Assembly (NCBI GenBank): GCA_023014485.1
Contig: JAJOZX010001860.1
Span: 310,001-374,000 of the forward strand
DNA: 64,000 nt
Reading direction: 5' to 3'
DNA from: Bathynomus jamesi
Taxonomy: Eukaryota; Arthropoda; Malacostraca; Isopoda; Cirolanidae
This document shows, piece after piece, positions 63,725 through 64,000 of this stretch (positions are counted from its first letter, which is position 1; every line of letters starts with the position of its first letter). The notes under the pieces are model-generated. The model made no database searches, had not been told where the DNA came from, and saw only the letters and a program-made list of their open reading frames with translations. Position numbers and translations under genes: made by a program.

Positions 63725-63895
63725 AAATACAAAATAAGTAAGTTAGTAAATATAGTATGGTAAAAGTGAGTAAAAGTAAGTAAATATAGTACAATGAAAG
63801 TAAGTAAAAGTAAGTGCTTTAAACTTAGTAAAAGTAAGGAAGAGTAAGTAAAGTAGGTAAGTAAAAGTAGGTAAGTAAAAGTAAGTTTAAACTTA
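63725..63895. repeat. Degenerate GTAAGTAAAA simple repeat
   Basis: Roughly fifteen variants of AAGTAAGTAAAAGT in tandem. The minus-strand ORF through it is leucine/tyrosine-rich and has no meaning. Confidence 0.85.
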
Positions 63896-64000
63896 ACTAA
63901 ACTTTTCAATTCTAGAGTCATGGTGGATTACTTAAAACCGCACAAGTAATTATCTGGCCAATTTATCAAACCTGGCCGAGATCAATGGAACATAGTCCAA

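Overview
This 64 kb window is animal nuclear DNA, most likely from an arthropod and plausibly a decapod crustacean. It is AT-rich and intron-bearing, with no bacterial-style operons. It carries (CA)n, (AT)n and poly(A) tracts, TTAGG-like motifs, and a large load of broken LINEs, hAT, Tc1/mariner and unclassified DNA transposons. The organism call is inference from repeat types and gene structure; no species marker was seen.

Only about 6 kb looks like host genes. A minus-strand gene at 38571-40428 has five exons with clean splice sites and encodes a beta-1,3-glucuronosyltransferase of the B3GAT/GlcAT-I type. Its fourth visible exon has a one-base frameshift. A plus-strand exon at 34789-35348 encodes a membrane-anchored protein with a glucosidase II beta-like (PRKCSH-type) cysteine-rich domain. 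A small unrecognised ORF (34415-34684, minus) lies head-to-head with it. Both recognised proteins point to ER/Golgi glycan biology, but nothing shows that they are linked.

Layout. 1-5.7 kb: a Jockey-like LINE split by a large palindromic transposon with TAGGG ends. 5.7-8.8 kb: CR1-like tail, a MITE, and a mariner relic split by a hAT. 10-11.4 kb: CR1-like LINE relic. 12.35-14.33 kb: a 26/30-bp minisatellite. 14.8-18.06 kb: an autonomous-looking TAGGG-ended transposon. 19.5-30.2 kb: a hAT copy, then a Tc1-like element holding a hAT MITE and a GC-rich I-type LINE (gag, endonuclease, RT, RNase H) that is itself split by a hAT and by an AT-rich insert. 30.2-31.4 kb: near-perfect palindromes. 32.5-34 kb: a fold-back mariner and a tRNA-type SINE split by a hAT MITE. 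34.4-40.4 kb: the host genes, with a hAT/fold-back nest and a 5S-rRNA-derived SINE in an intron. 41.4-48.7 kb: three unclassified transposase genes nested inside one another. 48.7-64 kb: CR1-like LINEs, a full-length hAT, piggyBac-like and hAT MITEs, and a further unclassified DDE-like transposase gene split by a hAT.

The most interesting content is a group of poorly classified transposons whose ends begin TAGGG and which sit between 7-9 bp target duplications. Their proteins share an ordered set of motifs: an acidic FDGR or HWDSK motif, then D(S/T)TxxNTG, C-x-(L/R)-H, and a (P)GxxHxARW-like motif. The second recurring theme is inverted duplication: at least seven palindromic or fold-back structures, several formed from transposon ends.
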